This document shows positions 21,120 through 29,989 of a DNA stretch of 64,000 nt, in pieces. The notes under the pieces are model-generated. The model made no database searches, was not told the origin of the DNA, and saw only the letters and a program-made list of their open reading frames with translations. Source of the stretch: DASWZN01 sp036404435 (GTDB lineage: Bacteria > Acidobacteriota > Terriglobia > Bryobacterales > Bryobacteraceae). The stretch's first letter is position 1, and every line of letters starts with the position of its first letter. Where the stretch lies: positions 67,352-131,351 of the forward strand of contig DASWZN010000044.1 of assembly GCA_036404435.1 (NCBI GenBank). The letters are read 5' to 3'. The position numbers and the translations under genes were made by a program.

Positions 21120-22178
21120 TTATCGCAGATTTGCAATGACGGCCGCGGCGACGTCTTCGGTGCCGCTCGATCCCCCCAGGTCGGGAGTGCGGACGGAGCC
21201 TGCCGCCAGAACGGCCTTAACGGACGCCTCGACCGAGCGGGCGGCCTGCGCCTCGCCCAGGTGATCCAGCATCATCGCCGCCGAAAGGATGGCAGCCAGC
21301 GGGTTGGCGATGCCCCGTCCGGCGATATCGGGAGCCGAGCCGTGGACCGGTTCGAACAGCGAAGGGGCGCGCCGCTGGGGGTCCAGGTTGGCGCTCGGCG
21401 CCAGGCCGATGGAGCCCGTAATCACCGCCGACAGGTCGCTCAGGATGTCGCCGAACAGGTTCGATGCCACCACCACGTCGAAGGTCTCCGGGCGGCGCAC
21501 GAAGTTCATGGCGGCGGCGTCGACCAGAAGCGACTCGGTCTCGATGTCCGCGAACTCGCGCGCCACCGCGTCGAAGACGCGGTCCCAAAGCACCATGCCA
21601 TAGGCCTGGGCGTTGGACTTGGTGATCGAGGCCACGCGCTTCTTCCCGTCGCGGCGGCGCGCCAGCTCGAACGCGTAGCGGATGATGCGCTCGGTTCCGC
21701 GCCGCGTGAACACGGCGGTCTGCACCGCAATCTCCTCCGGCTGGTGATGGTAGACGAATCCGCCCACCGGCGAGTACTCGCCTTCGGTGTTCTCGCGCAC
21801 CACGACCATGTCGATGGCGCCGCGGCCCGCCAGCGGCGATTCGACGCCCGGATAGAGCACCGCCGGGCGCACATTGACATACAGGTCGAAGCCGCGGCGG
21901 ATGGGCAGCAGCAGCCCGCCGAGGGTGACGTAATCGGGAATGTCGGGATGGCCGACCGCGCCGAGCAGAATGGCGTCGAAGGAGCGCAGAAGGTCGAGCG
22001 CCGAGGCCGGCATCATGCGGCCGTGCTGAAAGTAGTACTCCGCTCCCCAGTCGAATTCTTCGAACGCGAAATCGATGGCGTGACGGGCACCGGCAGCTTC
22101 GAGAACGCGCCGCGCGGCGCGCACCACCTCCAACCCAACGCCATCCCCTGGAACGACGGCAACCGCTATCTTGCGCAT
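21120..22178 (-). CDS. tartrate/D-malate-type dehydrogenase (isopropylmalate dehydrogenase family)
   Basis: An NAD-dependent beta-decarboxylating dehydrogenase of 352 residues from the start MRKIAVAVVPGDGVGLEVV; 30 upstream in-frame codons look non-coding. Family signatures are GAVGHPDIPDYVTLGGLLLP, the substrate-binding VRENTEGEYSPVGG, TKSNAQAYGMVLWDRVF with the catalytic Lys, and the metal-binding NLFGDILSDLSAVITGSIGL. The 'PIRRGFDLYVNVRPAVLYPG' stretch follows tartrate dehydrogenase/D-malate dehydrogenase (TtuC/DmlA) more than LeuB. No leuACD genes are nearby, which favours tartrate or malate over leucine synthesis. Confidence 0.85.
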   Translation of the reverse strand: MRKIAVAVVPGDGVGLEVVRAARRVLEAAGARHAIDFAFEEFDWGAEYYFQHGRMMPASALDLLRSFDAILLGAVGHPDIPDYVTLGGLLLPIRRGFDLYVNVRPAVLYPGVESPLAGRGAIDMVVVRENTEGEYSPVGGFVYHHQPEEIAVQTAVFTRRGTERIIRYAFELARRRDGKKRVASITKSNAQAYGMVLWDRVFDAVAREFADIETESLLVDAAAMNFVRRPETFDVVVASNLFGDILSDLSAVITGSIGLAPSANLDPQRRAPSLFEPVHGSAPDIAGRGIANPLAAILSAAMMLDHLGEAQAARSVEASVKAVLAAGSVRTPDLGGSSGTEDVAAAVIANLR

Positions 22179-22252
22179 TTCCCGAACCCTCCGGTCCCTT
22201 CGGATTGTACAAAATCCCGGCACCAGCCGATAAGACGGGTGAGGTTTCCAGC

Positions 22253-22525
22253 GTGGCCGATACCGCACAACTGGTGGTCCGCTTCAAGCGCCTCATGCGC
22301 GAGATCGAGAGCGGCGCGCTGGTACGCACCAGCTTCTATCCGTGGGAGGTCGAGCTGCTTGTGGATCTCGACCAGTGCGTTTTGCGCGCCAACCGCCGGC
22401 GGCTGCTGCGCCGCTACCAGAAGGCGGCCGTGCATGGCCTGGAGATGGGCGGACAGCGGCCGCTCAAGCTCTCCGAATACCTGGCGCGGACCCGCTCCCG
22501 GCGGCCACGCGCATCGGCGGCCTGA
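22253..22525 (+). CDS. conserved small hypothetical protein
   Basis: A 90-residue cytosolic protein of unknown function. The GTG at 22253 follows a purine-rich GTGAGGTTT, and an upstream ATG at 22205 would add 16 residues. It is basic and helical: QLVVRFKRLMREIESGALVR, FYPWEVELLVDLDQCVLRAN, then RRRLLRRYQKAAVHGLEMGG. It diverges from the dehydrogenase with no real gap and is followed by yggX 47 bases downstream. The amphipathic helices and Arg runs suggest nucleic-acid or protein binding, without further evidence. Confidence 0.6.
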   Translation: MADTAQLVVRFKRLMREIESGALVRTSFYPWEVELLVDLDQCVLRANRRRLLRRYQKAAVHGLEMGGQRPLKLSEYLARTRSRRPRASAA

Positions 22526-22572
22526 AGCCGCGGAGCGCTGCGGTATGCTGAAGTTTCGGAGGATCCTCATAC

Positions 22573-22896
22573 ATGAGTTGTGGAAGCGTGCCCTCACCGG
22601 AAGACGAAAAACCGGGCGCTCGAAAGATCTTCTGCGTCAAGTTCCAGCGCCAGATGACCGGGCTCGACGAAGTTCCCTTCGAGGGACACCCGCTCGGGCA
22701 GCGCATTTACGAGAACGTCTCGAAAGAGGCATGGAAGCTGTGGCTCGAACACATGAAGATGATCATGAACGAGTACCGGCTGAACCTCGGCGACCCGAAA
22801 TCGCAGGAGTTCCTGCTTAAGCAGATGGAGGAGTACTTCTTCGGCGAGGGGGCGGCTTTCCCGCCGGAATTCGTGCCTCCGCGCTCGAAGAACTGA
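22573..22896 (+). CDS. yggX: Fe(2+)-trafficking / oxidative damage protection protein (YggX family)
   Basis: YggX-family proteins are small cytosolic factors linked to iron handling and protection of Fe-S proteins. The 107-residue product has IFCVKFQRQMTGLDEVPFEG, LGQRIYENVSKEAWKLWLEH, MIMNEYRLNLGDPKSQEFLL and QMEEYFFGEG, aligning along the whole family. It carries an N-terminal extension of about 18 residues with an extra Cys (MSCGS). A clear GGAGGA ribosome-binding site lies upstream. It is unusual to meet this mostly proteobacterial family here. Confidence 0.88.
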   Translation: MSCGSVPSPEDEKPGARKIFCVKFQRQMTGLDEVPFEGHPLGQRIYENVSKEAWKLWLEHMKMIMNEYRLNLGDPKSQEFLLKQMEEYFFGEGAAFPPEFVPPRSKN

Positions 22897-22909
22897 CCGC
22901 ATGTGCCGG

Positions 22910-22947
22910 CACGAGTGCCGGCACGGCACGCTGAAGCGTGCGCCACG
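22910..22947. repeat. dispersed 'ACGCTGAAGCGTGCGCCAC' repeat
   Basis: A palindromic unit GGCACGCTGAAGCGTGCGCC stands between yggX and the ATP-grasp gene and is preceded by a second small inverted repeat (TGCCGGCAC…GTGCCGGCA). The same unit occurs at 39024-39046, and partial copies at 27215-27250 and 37615-37632. Confidence 0.7.
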
Positions 22948-22958
22948 GGAGCGGCGGT

Positions 22959-24212
22959 TCACTGGGCGCCCCGGACGACGGGCAGGGCCGTCGCGATCTT
23001 GAATTCCAGCAGCGCGTGCGCGGAGCGCAGGGCGCCTTCGACCTCGGCTGGGGCAGACGCGCGCGCGAAGAGGAATCCCAGGTAGCTCGAGCCTTCCGGC
23101 AACTGCTCGAGCTTCTGCCCCCGCTCGGCGGAGATGACGACATCTTCGATGCCCTGAACGGCGCGGGCGTTCTCGATCCCCGCCACATCCTCGTAGACGC
23201 CGGCGCGCGGGATGGGGATCATCATCACCCCGCTGGCCGGGCCGTCGAGGCGGTGGCTTGAAACATCCTCGCCAAGCGCGTGGCGCAGAATCAACTCCTC
23301 GAGCGACACACCTCCGGAGAACCGCAGAGCCCGCGCGCAGAGGCCGCCGATGGGGCGCGGAGCGGCTTCCAGCATCCAGGCGCCACGGCCGTTCCAGCGC
23401 AGCTCGGCGTGCACGGGACCGTGGGTCATCCCCAGCGCGGCGACAGCCCGCCCGGTAGTCGCCACGATCTCCCGCTGCACCGCTTCCGTCTCGCGCGAGG
23501 GCGTGACGTAGATGGTTTCCTCGAAGAACGGGCCGTCCAGAGGATCGGGCTTGTCGAACAGCGCCAGCGTCCGGAGGGTGCCGTCCGTGACGATGCCCTC
23601 GAACGCGAATTCGCGGCCGGGGATGAACTCTTCGACCTGGATGAAGCGGTCCTGCTCTTCCCTTCTCATGCGGATCTCGACGCTGGTGAGCAGTCGCTTG
23701 ATGCGTTCGAAGGCGGCTGCGAACTCCGGCTCGCTATCGGCGCGGATCACGCCGCGGCTGCCCGAGAGGCCGAGCGGTTTGAGTACGCAAGGGAAGGGCG
23801 CGCGGCGGGCCGCTTCGAGCGGATCGGCTGCCAGCGGAACGCGGAAGTACGCCGGAACGTTGAGGCCGACGGCGCGGAAGCGCTCGCGCGCCAGGAACTT
23901 GCTGCGGCAAGCCTCGACGGCGGCCGGCGGATGAAACGGGACGCGCAGCCGCTGGGCGGCCAGGGCGGCGAGGAAGGCCGGGCGGTCGCCGACCGCAACG
24001 ATGCCGTCGAAGGGGCCGCTCGCCTCGAGCAGGCCGGCGTAGCGGGCGGTGTTGTGGAAGCGCACCGTGATGGCGCCGTCGCCCCAAGGGTCGTCGAGTC
24101 GGTGGCACTGGTCGGTGGCGAGAACGGGTTCGGCGCCGGCGCGGCGCGCGGCTTGGGCAAACTCACGAGTCTGGTAACCGGTGGTGGTGGCGAGGATGAG
24201 GAGGCGTTTCAA
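22959..24212 (-). CDS. ATP-grasp domain enzyme coupled to proS
   Basis: A carboxylate-amine/thiol-ligase-type enzyme of 417 residues. The TTG at 24212 overlaps the proS stop by four bases (TTGA) and starts LKRLLILATTTGYQTREFAQ, a Rossmann-like preATP-grasp fold. The ATP-grasp core shows FPCVLKPLGLSGSRGVIRAD with the ATP-binding Lys, VEEFIPGREFAFEGIVTDG, and the metal/ATP motif GPVHAELRWNGRGAWMLEAA-P-R. The closest general relatives are the BL00235/CARNS1-like and L-amino-acid-ligase ATP-grasp proteins. The substrate is unknown. Coupling to prolyl-tRNA synthetase hints at amino-acid chemistry, but that is inference. Confidence 0.8.
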   Translation of the reverse strand: MKRLLILATTTGYQTREFAQAARRAGAEPVLATDQCHRLDDPWGDGAITVRFHNTARYAGLLEASGPFDGIVAVGDRPAFLAALAAQRLRVPFHPPAAVEACRSKFLARERFRAVGLNVPAYFRVPLAADPLEAARRAPFPCVLKPLGLSGSRGVIRADSEPEFAAAFERIKRLLTSVEIRMRREEQDRFIQVEEFIPGREFAFEGIVTDGTLRTLALFDKPDPLDGPFFEETIYVTPSRETEAVQREIVATTGRAVAALGMTHGPVHAELRWNGRGAWMLEAAPRPIGGLCARALRFSGGVSLEELILRHALGEDVSSHRLDGPASGVMMIPIPRAGVYEDVAGIENARAVQGIEDVVISAERGQKLEQLPEGSSYLGFLFARASAPAEVEGALRSAHALLEFKIATALPVVRGAQ

Positions 24213-25651
24213 TATGCCTTCGCGATCACGGCGCGACGGTCCACCGGCTCTCCCGTGATGATGCACTTGCCGGGGCCGTCGTACTCGTCGGCCAGCGGAA
24301 TGCAGCGGACCGTGGCCTTGAACTCCTTCAGTCGCGCGTCGCAGGCGGGATCGTCCTTGATGTGCGCCATCACGAATTTACCGCCGCCCTTCTCGGCGGT
24401 CACGTCGGCCAGGATCGACTCGACCTCCGCCAGCGAGTTCGCAAGCACGGTGTTGGCCTTCAGTCTCTGCTTGGCTTTATCGTAGAGGTCCACCTGCATG
24501 GATTCGAGCGCGGCCGGAATGCGCGCGGCGAGATCGGCCTGCGGCACGATTTCCTTGGCTCCCGTGTCGCGCCGCTTCAGGACCGCGTTGCCCGACGCCA
24601 GATCGCGGGGCCCCAATTCTACGACCAGCGGCACGCCGCGACGCTCCCAATAGAAAAACTTGGCCCCGGGCGTCTGTCCCTCGCGGTCGTCGAGGCGGGC
24701 GCCGACTTCCTTGGCAATGCGGGCGGCCTCTTCGAGGACGCGGGCCCGCTCCTCGTCCTTGCGGTAGATGGGGACCAGGACCACTTTGTCCGGCGCGACG
24801 CGGGGCGGCAGCACCAGCCCCTTGTCGTCGGAGTGGCTCATGATGAGGCCGCCGATCAGGCGCGTGCTCACGCCCCAACTGGTCTGCCAGACGTAATCGA
24901 GGCGGCCTTCCTTACTCTGAAACTGCACGCCGAACGCCTTGCCGAAATTCTGGCCGAGGTCGTGGCTCGTGCCGGCTTGGAGCGCCAGCCCGTTCTGCAT
25001 CATGGCCTCGATGGAGTAGCTGCGCAGCGCTCCGGCGAACTTCTCGGCCTGCGACTTGACGCCTTTGATGACGGGCATGGCCATGACGTTCTCGGCCACG
25101 TCGGCGTACACATCGAGCATCCGCAGGACTTCTTCGAGGGACTCCTCGTGCGTGGCGTGGGCGGTATGGCCTTCCTGCCACAGGAACTCGGTGGTCCGCA
25201 GAAACAGGCGCGTGCGCAATTCCCAGCGCACCACGTTGGCCCACTGGTTGAGGAGCATGGGCAGGTCGCGCCAGCTCTGAATCCACTTGCTGAAGAAGTG
25301 GCCCACGATGGTTTCGGAAGTGGGGCGGATGACGTAGGGCTCTTCCAGCTCTTTGCCGCCGGCAATGGTGACGACGGCCAGCTCGGGCGAGAAGCCCTCG
25401 ACGTGCTCCGCTTCGCGTTTCAGGAAGCTCTGCGGGATGAGCAGCGGAAAGTAGACATTCTTGTGGCCGCAAGCCTTGAAGCGCGTGTCGAGCTCGCGCT
25501 GGAGCACTTCCCAGACCGCGTAGCCGTTGGCCTTGATGACCATGCAGCCTTTGACGATCTCGGCGGGCTCCGCCATGTCGCCTTGGAGGACCACGTCCTG
25601 GTACCAGGTCGCGAAATCGTCGCTTCGAAGAGTGATCGGAGATTCAGCCAT
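24209..25651 (-). CDS. proS: prolyl-tRNA synthetase (short, archaeal/eukaryotic-type)
   Basis: This charges tRNA-Pro in the cytosol. The 480-residue protein is of the short class that lacks the bacterial editing insertion. Class II motif 2 is visible in the region RPTSETIVGHFFSKWIQSW to WELRTRLFLRTTEFLWQEGH. The binding segment QAGTSHDLGQNFGKAFGVQF and motif 3 around GVSTRLIGGLIMSHSDDKGL follow. The anticodon domain (APDKVVLVPIYRKDEERARV) and the type-specific zinc/C-terminal domain ending VIAKAY complete it. It begins MAESPITLRSDDFATWYQDV. The downstream ATP-grasp gene is translationally coupled. Confidence 0.96.
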   Translation of the reverse strand: MAESPITLRSDDFATWYQDVVLQGDMAEPAEIVKGCMVIKANGYAVWEVLQRELDTRFKACGHKNVYFPLLIPQSFLKREAEHVEGFSPELAVVTIAGGKELEEPYVIRPTSETIVGHFFSKWIQSWRDLPMLLNQWANVVRWELRTRLFLRTTEFLWQEGHTAHATHEESLEEVLRMLDVYADVAENVMAMPVIKGVKSQAEKFAGALRSYSIEAMMQNGLALQAGTSHDLGQNFGKAFGVQFQSKEGRLDYVWQTSWGVSTRLIGGLIMSHSDDKGLVLPPRVAPDKVVLVPIYRKDEERARVLEEAARIAKEVGARLDDREGQTPGAKFFYWERRGVPLVVELGPRDLASGNAVLKRRDTGAKEIVPQADLAARIPAALESMQVDLYDKAKQRLKANTVLANSLAEVESILADVTAEKGGGKFVMAHIKDDPACDARLKEFKATVRCIPLADEYDGPGKCIITGEPVDRRAVIAKAY

Positions 25652-25881
25652 GGGTTGGGAATCTCCAGGTTAGCAAAGGGCCGCGGTCGCGCGCCCGGCG
25701 GTTAAGCGTGTGGGCGGCGGAAGTGTCCGCTTTTGGGACTAGGACCATGTTGCACTTTTCTATTTCGCGTGTTTCGCGCTGCCCGCCGCACCGGCCGGAG
25801 ATTCCGGGTAGAAAACGATGAAATCCGATGAACGGTGGTTGATCGGCCAATGTGGGGTGAGCTGCCCACCAGCGCAGTATC

Positions 25882-27204
25882 ATGATGCTTGGACGAAGAC
25901 CACTGTCCGGGAGACCATACCCCACGCAACTGAGCCGACGCCAATTCGCACAAGCCCTAACTGCGGCTCCGCTGATGACCGCTACCGCTTCCGCCGCGGA
26001 CGTTGCGCCGGCCGGCGCGCCGGCGGAAGCCCGGTCGTGGTTCCGGGACGCGCGGTTCGGCTTGTTCATTCACTTCGGCCTGTACGCGACGCTGGAACGC
26101 GGCGAATGGGTGATGCACAATGAGCGCATTCCGCCCGCCGAGTACCAGAAGCGGATCGCCCTCTTCAATCCTTCCGAATTCGACGCGCGCGCGTGGGTGG
26201 ATCTGGCGAAGGCGGCCGGCCAGCGATACATGACCATCACCTCGAAGCATCACGAGGGCTTTTGCATGTTCCGGACCGCCAGCAGCAACTTCAGCATTAT
26301 GCACGCGCCGTTCGGGCGCGACCTGATCGGCGAGCTGGCCGCCGAATGCCACCGCCAGAACATGCCCCTGTTCTTCTACTTCAGCCTCATGGATTGGAAT
26401 AACCCGGCCTACAAGGAAAGCCTGGAGCCGAAAACGCCGGTTTCGGCCGCGTTCCTCGACACGATCCAAACCCAGTTGCGCGAGCTGTGCACGCAATATG
26501 GAAAGATCGCCGGCATCTGGTTCGATGGGGGCTGGGACCACACACCCGAGCAGTGGCATTCGGCGGACCTGATCGCGCTCATACGCGGCTTGCAGCCGGG
26601 CGCGCTGATCAACGACCGCAGCGGCGTCCCGGCCGATTTCAGCACGCCCAAGCAGGAGCTCGGACGCCGGCCGGAAAAAGACGATGGACGCCTGCGCGAG
26701 GCCTGCCTCACCGTCAACGACGACTGGGGCTATGCGCGAACCGACTCGCGCTACAAGCCGGTCTCGGAGCTGGTTCAAATGCTCGCGACGGCCGCCGGGG
26801 CCGACTGCAACGTGCTGCTGAACGTGGGGCCAAAACCGACGGGCGTCGTGCAGCAGGAGTTCGCCGATCGCCTGCACGCGGTGGGAACATGGCTGAACAA
26901 GAACGGCACGGCGATCCATGGCACGCGGCCGGGGCCAGGCGTGTATTACACGGCGACGGCGTCCACCGCGCGCGGCAATACGTGGTTCCTGCACATCTTC
27001 AACTGGCTTCCGGGCACGAGCCTGAGGATGGATTACACGGTCAAGGGCGAGATCCGGCGGGCGTACGTGGTCGAGGACGGCAGCGCGTTCCCTTACGAGC
27101 GCATGCCATCGGGCGGCATCACCACCACGGCGACGAACAAAGGCTGGAGCCCGGAAGACTGCGTGATCGCGTTCGAGACAGACACGGACCAAACAAGCGC
27201 GTGA
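25882..27204 (+). CDS. alpha-L-fucosidase (GH29 family), Tat-exported
   Basis: A glycoside hydrolase of 440 residues. It begins with a twin-arginine-like signal (LSRRQFAQALTAAPLMTATA). The GH29 core has WFRDARFGLFIHFGLYATLE, MTITSKHHEGFCMFRTASSN and, with the nucleophile Asp in GKIAGIWFDGGWDHTPEQW, the catalytic strand. A C-terminal beta-sandwich follows. It would release terminal fucose from plant or microbial glycans in the periplasm. No sugar-transport or regulatory neighbours are adjacent. The general acid is not certain from sequence. Confidence 0.88.
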   Translation: MMLGRRPLSGRPYPTQLSRRQFAQALTAAPLMTATASAADVAPAGAPAEARSWFRDARFGLFIHFGLYATLERGEWVMHNERIPPAEYQKRIALFNPSEFDARAWVDLAKAAGQRYMTITSKHHEGFCMFRTASSNFSIMHAPFGRDLIGELAAECHRQNMPLFFYFSLMDWNNPAYKESLEPKTPVSAAFLDTIQTQLRELCTQYGKIAGIWFDGGWDHTPEQWHSADLIALIRGLQPGALINDRSGVPADFSTPKQELGRRPEKDDGRLREACLTVNDDWGYARTDSRYKPVSELVQMLATAAGADCNVLLNVGPKPTGVVQQEFADRLHAVGTWLNKNGTAIHGTRPGPGVYYTATASTARGNTWFLHIFNWLPGTSLRMDYTVKGEIRRAYVVEDGSAFPYERMPSGGITTTATNKGWSPEDCVIAFETDTDQTSA

Positions 27205-27214
27205 TGCGGCGGGG

Positions 27215-27250
27215 ACAAGCTGAAGCTTATCCTACGGCGTGCGCCACGCG
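27215..27250. repeat. partial copy of the 'GCGTGCGCCAC' repeat
   Basis: CAAGCTGAAGCTT followed by GGCGTGCGCCACGC, an altered copy of the 22925-22947 element, between the fucosidase and the isomerase-like gene. Confidence 0.45.
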
Positions 27251-27271
27251 GTTCTGTGATACAACGATTAG

Positions 27272-29119
27272 GTGCTGCTCTCGCTCGCCAACGACTCGCC
27301 GGGAGACGTCTCCGAGTCCTTCTTCCAGAAATTCGGCACCGAGCGGATTCTCGGCAGGCTCAAGACGGTGGATGCCTCCGACCCGCTGGCGTCGATCGGG
27401 ATGGAGTTCGATGGCGCCGGGCGCGTCACGCGGAATTGCTACGGCGTATTCAGCGCGGCGTGGAACGCGGAGAAGCACCCGGAGTGGGCCGGGCAGGTGA
27501 CCGCCGAAGCGGCCGAGCTGCGCGCGGCGATCAAGAGCGCGCACCAGGCGCCGCTGCGGTTTCTGCTGTGGGCCGGGGTGGGAGCTGCGGCCGCGGACGC
27601 GTGGATGTACCATGCGGCCGGCCTCCTCAAGCGCGGCCCGCGCTGTTACGTTCTCGATTCGGCGGATCCCGTCAAGCTGAAAGCGATCCTGGACGATATC
27701 GAGCGCCGGAGCGGACTCTCCATCTCCGCGGTCCTGCGCAGCGCCCTGGTGGTGGGGACGACGACCGGAATGACTTCCTACGAGCCGGTGGTCGCCCTGC
27801 AGAAGCTGGCGAACCTGTATGACCGGCATCGCATCGACGGCCGCGCTCATTTTCTCTCGCTGGCGGCGGAGGGCTCGCTGCTCGACGGCCTGGCGCGCGA
27901 GCGCGGCTATCGGCGGGCGGCCTTGCCGCTTGACGGCGTCGTGGCAGGACGGCATGGCGGGCCGCTGGCGCGGGGCAGTCTCTACCCGCTGGCGCTAGCG
28001 CGCGTGGACCTGGGCGCGTGGATCCGGAACGCCTGCCTGAGCGAAAAAGACATTTACACCGCTTGGCGGCTGGCGTCCTTTCTGCACGCGCAGGGAGGGG
28101 CGGGCCGCGACAAGGTCACGCTGGTGCTGCCGAAGGACTGGGCCGGCGCCGCGATGTGGACCAAGCAGCGTTTCGAGGAAGCCTTGGGCCAGAGCGAGAA
28201 ACTGGGCTTGAAGATCATGCCGTGCGCAAGGCCGCGGCTGGCGAACTACCGTCCCCCTAGAGACCCGCAACAGGACCGCGTTTTTGTTGCCGTTCGGGTC
28301 AGCGGCATGCCGGGGCCGGACACGGCGAAGATCGCGCTGCTGCGCCGGGCGGGGTACCCACTGGCGGTTCTGACTTTGCCGCGCGGCTCGCTGCTCTCGC
28401 GGTATATGCAGGTCGTCCACTACTGCGTGTTCGGATTGGCCTGGCTGCGCGGGCTGAACTTCGCCACGCGGCCCGGAGCGGATTTGCAGGAAGCGATCGC
28501 GAGCCGCATATACGGCGAGGCACAGGAAGCGGGCGGCACCGCGCACACGGCATGCTGGAAGTCCATGGTCTCGTCGAAACGCCAGGTCGCGTTTCGCGGC
28601 GACCTCATCCTGCACTACGATCGCCTCGATCTGAACTTCGAGCCGAATGGAATGGATGCGCCACAGCTTTACGCGGCGATCCTCCGCAACCTGGTTGCCG
28701 AGCGGCGCATCGAGTACGGCGACCTGACGTTCTTCGGAGACACACGGTATTCACCCGCGGGAGTGGCCGTGCGGCGGATCCTCGACCGCGCGGCCGATGG
28801 ATTGTTCGAGAGGCGTTTGAACATGCCCGCCGACGTCCAGGAGGGCCCGGCCGCGATCCACTCCTGCCACGAGACGATCCTGGGCCACGGCCGCTGCTTG
28901 TCGACCGTGCTACTCTCGGAGGCACAGGAGCCATTGGCGGCGGCACGTTACGCCCCCGACTATCACGTGGCGCAGTTCCTGGCGACCCAGATTGCGCTGG
29001 CGGAGCGCGGGCGGCCCGTGGTGGCCATCACCTTACGCAACCTGGGCCAGACCAGCCTGCAGACGCTGGAGGAGTTCTTCCACCGCGCGGCATCCTACTT
29101 GAAGCCGGGAAGGTTTTAG
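27272..29119 (+). CDS. divergent phosphoglucose isomerase-like (SIS-fold) protein
   Basis: A 615-residue soluble protein that keeps the phosphoglucose isomerase plan but has lost much of its sequence. SIS-like segments are LRFLLWAGVGAAAADAWMYH, ALVVGTTTGMTSYEPVVALQ (the phosphate-binding loop equivalent), ARGSLYPLALARVDLGAW and VTLVLPKDWAGAAMWTKQRF. The C-terminus keeps LRNLGQTSLQTLEEFFHRA. It begins with GTG 24 bases after a GATACA box. It could be glycolytic glucose-6-phosphate isomerase or an enzyme acting on another phosphosugar. The expected GIGGS motif is degenerate, so catalysis needs proof. Confidence 0.6.
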   Translation: MLLSLANDSPGDVSESFFQKFGTERILGRLKTVDASDPLASIGMEFDGAGRVTRNCYGVFSAAWNAEKHPEWAGQVTAEAAELRAAIKSAHQAPLRFLLWAGVGAAAADAWMYHAAGLLKRGPRCYVLDSADPVKLKAILDDIERRSGLSISAVLRSALVVGTTTGMTSYEPVVALQKLANLYDRHRIDGRAHFLSLAAEGSLLDGLARERGYRRAALPLDGVVAGRHGGPLARGSLYPLALARVDLGAWIRNACLSEKDIYTAWRLASFLHAQGGAGRDKVTLVLPKDWAGAAMWTKQRFEEALGQSEKLGLKIMPCARPRLANYRPPRDPQQDRVFVAVRVSGMPGPDTAKIALLRRAGYPLAVLTLPRGSLLSRYMQVVHYCVFGLAWLRGLNFATRPGADLQEAIASRIYGEAQEAGGTAHTACWKSMVSSKRQVAFRGDLILHYDRLDLNFEPNGMDAPQLYAAILRNLVAERRIEYGDLTFFGDTRYSPAGVAVRRILDRAADGLFERRLNMPADVQEGPAAIHSCHETILGHGRCLSTVLLSEAQEPLAAARYAPDYHVAQFLATQIALAERGRPVVAITLRNLGQTSLQTLEEFFHRAASYLKPGRF

Positions 29120-29130
29120 GCGGACTCATA

Positions 29131-29289
29131 ATGGCGAAGTACAAAGCGGCCAAGGCCAAAGGCAAGGGCGGAAAGGGGGAGCGCAAGCGCGGCGCCATCC
29201 CGTGCATCGTTTTCCTGGTCGCGCTGATGTCTCTGCTGCTGCTGCTGTTCTACGGGTTCTTGAAAGGAGCGCTGGGACATGCGGGCTGA
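29131..29289 (+). CDS. 52-residue basic single-span membrane protein
   Basis: The ATG at 29131 opens a Lys/Gly-rich cytoplasmic head (MAKYKAAKAKGKGGKGERKR) and one transmembrane helix (IPCIVFLVALMSLLLLLFYG), ending LGHAG. It lies 11 bases after the isomerase-like gene and overlaps the rph start by 11 bases, so it is expressed between two coupled genes. No family is recognised. Confidence 0.6.
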   Translation: MAKYKAAKAKGKGGKGERKRGAIPCIVFLVALMSLLLLLFYGFLKGALGHAG

Positions 29290-29989
29290 CGGCCGAAGGC
29301 CGGACCAGATGCGTCCGGTGGAAATCCAGACGGGATACCTGCTGACGGCGGAAGGCTCGGCGCTGATCGAGGTGGGCAGCACGCGCGTGCTGTGCGCGGC
29401 CTCGGTGGAGCAGACCGTGCCGCAGTTCCTGCGCGGCAGCGGGAAGGGATGGGTGACGGCGGAATACGCCATGCTGCCTAGAGCCACCGTTTCCCGGTCG
29501 CCGCGCGAAACCGTGCGCCCATCGGGCCGCACGCAGGAGATACAACGGCTCATCGGCCGCTCGCTGCGCTCGGTGGTGGACCTGGCGGCGCTGGGCGAGC
29601 GCACGATCATTCTCGACTGCGACGTCCTGCAAGCCGACGGCGGGACGCGCACGGCGGCGATCACGGGCGCTTTCGTCGCGCTCTCGATCTCCGTGCAACA
29701 GTTGGTGCAGTTCGGCGTGCTGCGGGCTTCGCCGATCCGGGACTCGGTGGCGGCGGTGAGCGTCGGCATCATCGGAGGAGAGCCGATGATCGACCTGGCG
29801 TATGAAGAGGACTCGCGCGCCGAGGTCGATATGAACGTGGTGATTACGGGCGCGGGCCGCTTCGTCGAGGTCCAGGCCACGGCGGAACAGAAATCCTTCG
29901 ACGACGCGCAACTCGCCCAACTGCTGGCGCTGGCGCGCCGGGGCGCCAGCAGCCTGGTCAAGGTCCAGCGGGAGGCCCTGGGCGGGTGA
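29279..29989 (+). CDS. rph: ribonuclease PH
   Basis: A phosphorolytic 3'-5' exonuclease that trims tRNA 3' ends. The 236-residue product, of standard length, begins MRADGRRPDQMRPVEIQTGY, shows GSTRVLCAASVEQTVPQFL, the catalytic-site RTQEIQRLIGRSLRSVVDL, and DCDVLQADGGTRTAAITGAF near the phosphate site. It ends within the start of rdgB (GTGA overlap). The rph-rdgB pair is a common arrangement. Confidence 0.96.
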   Translation: MRADGRRPDQMRPVEIQTGYLLTAEGSALIEVGSTRVLCAASVEQTVPQFLRGSGKGWVTAEYAMLPRATVSRSPRETVRPSGRTQEIQRLIGRSLRSVVDLAALGERTIILDCDVLQADGGTRTAAITGAFVALSISVQQLVQFGVLRASPIRDSVAAVSVGIIGGEPMIDLAYEEDSRAEVDMNVVITGAGRFVEVQATAEQKSFDDAQLAQLLALARRGASSLVKVQREALGG

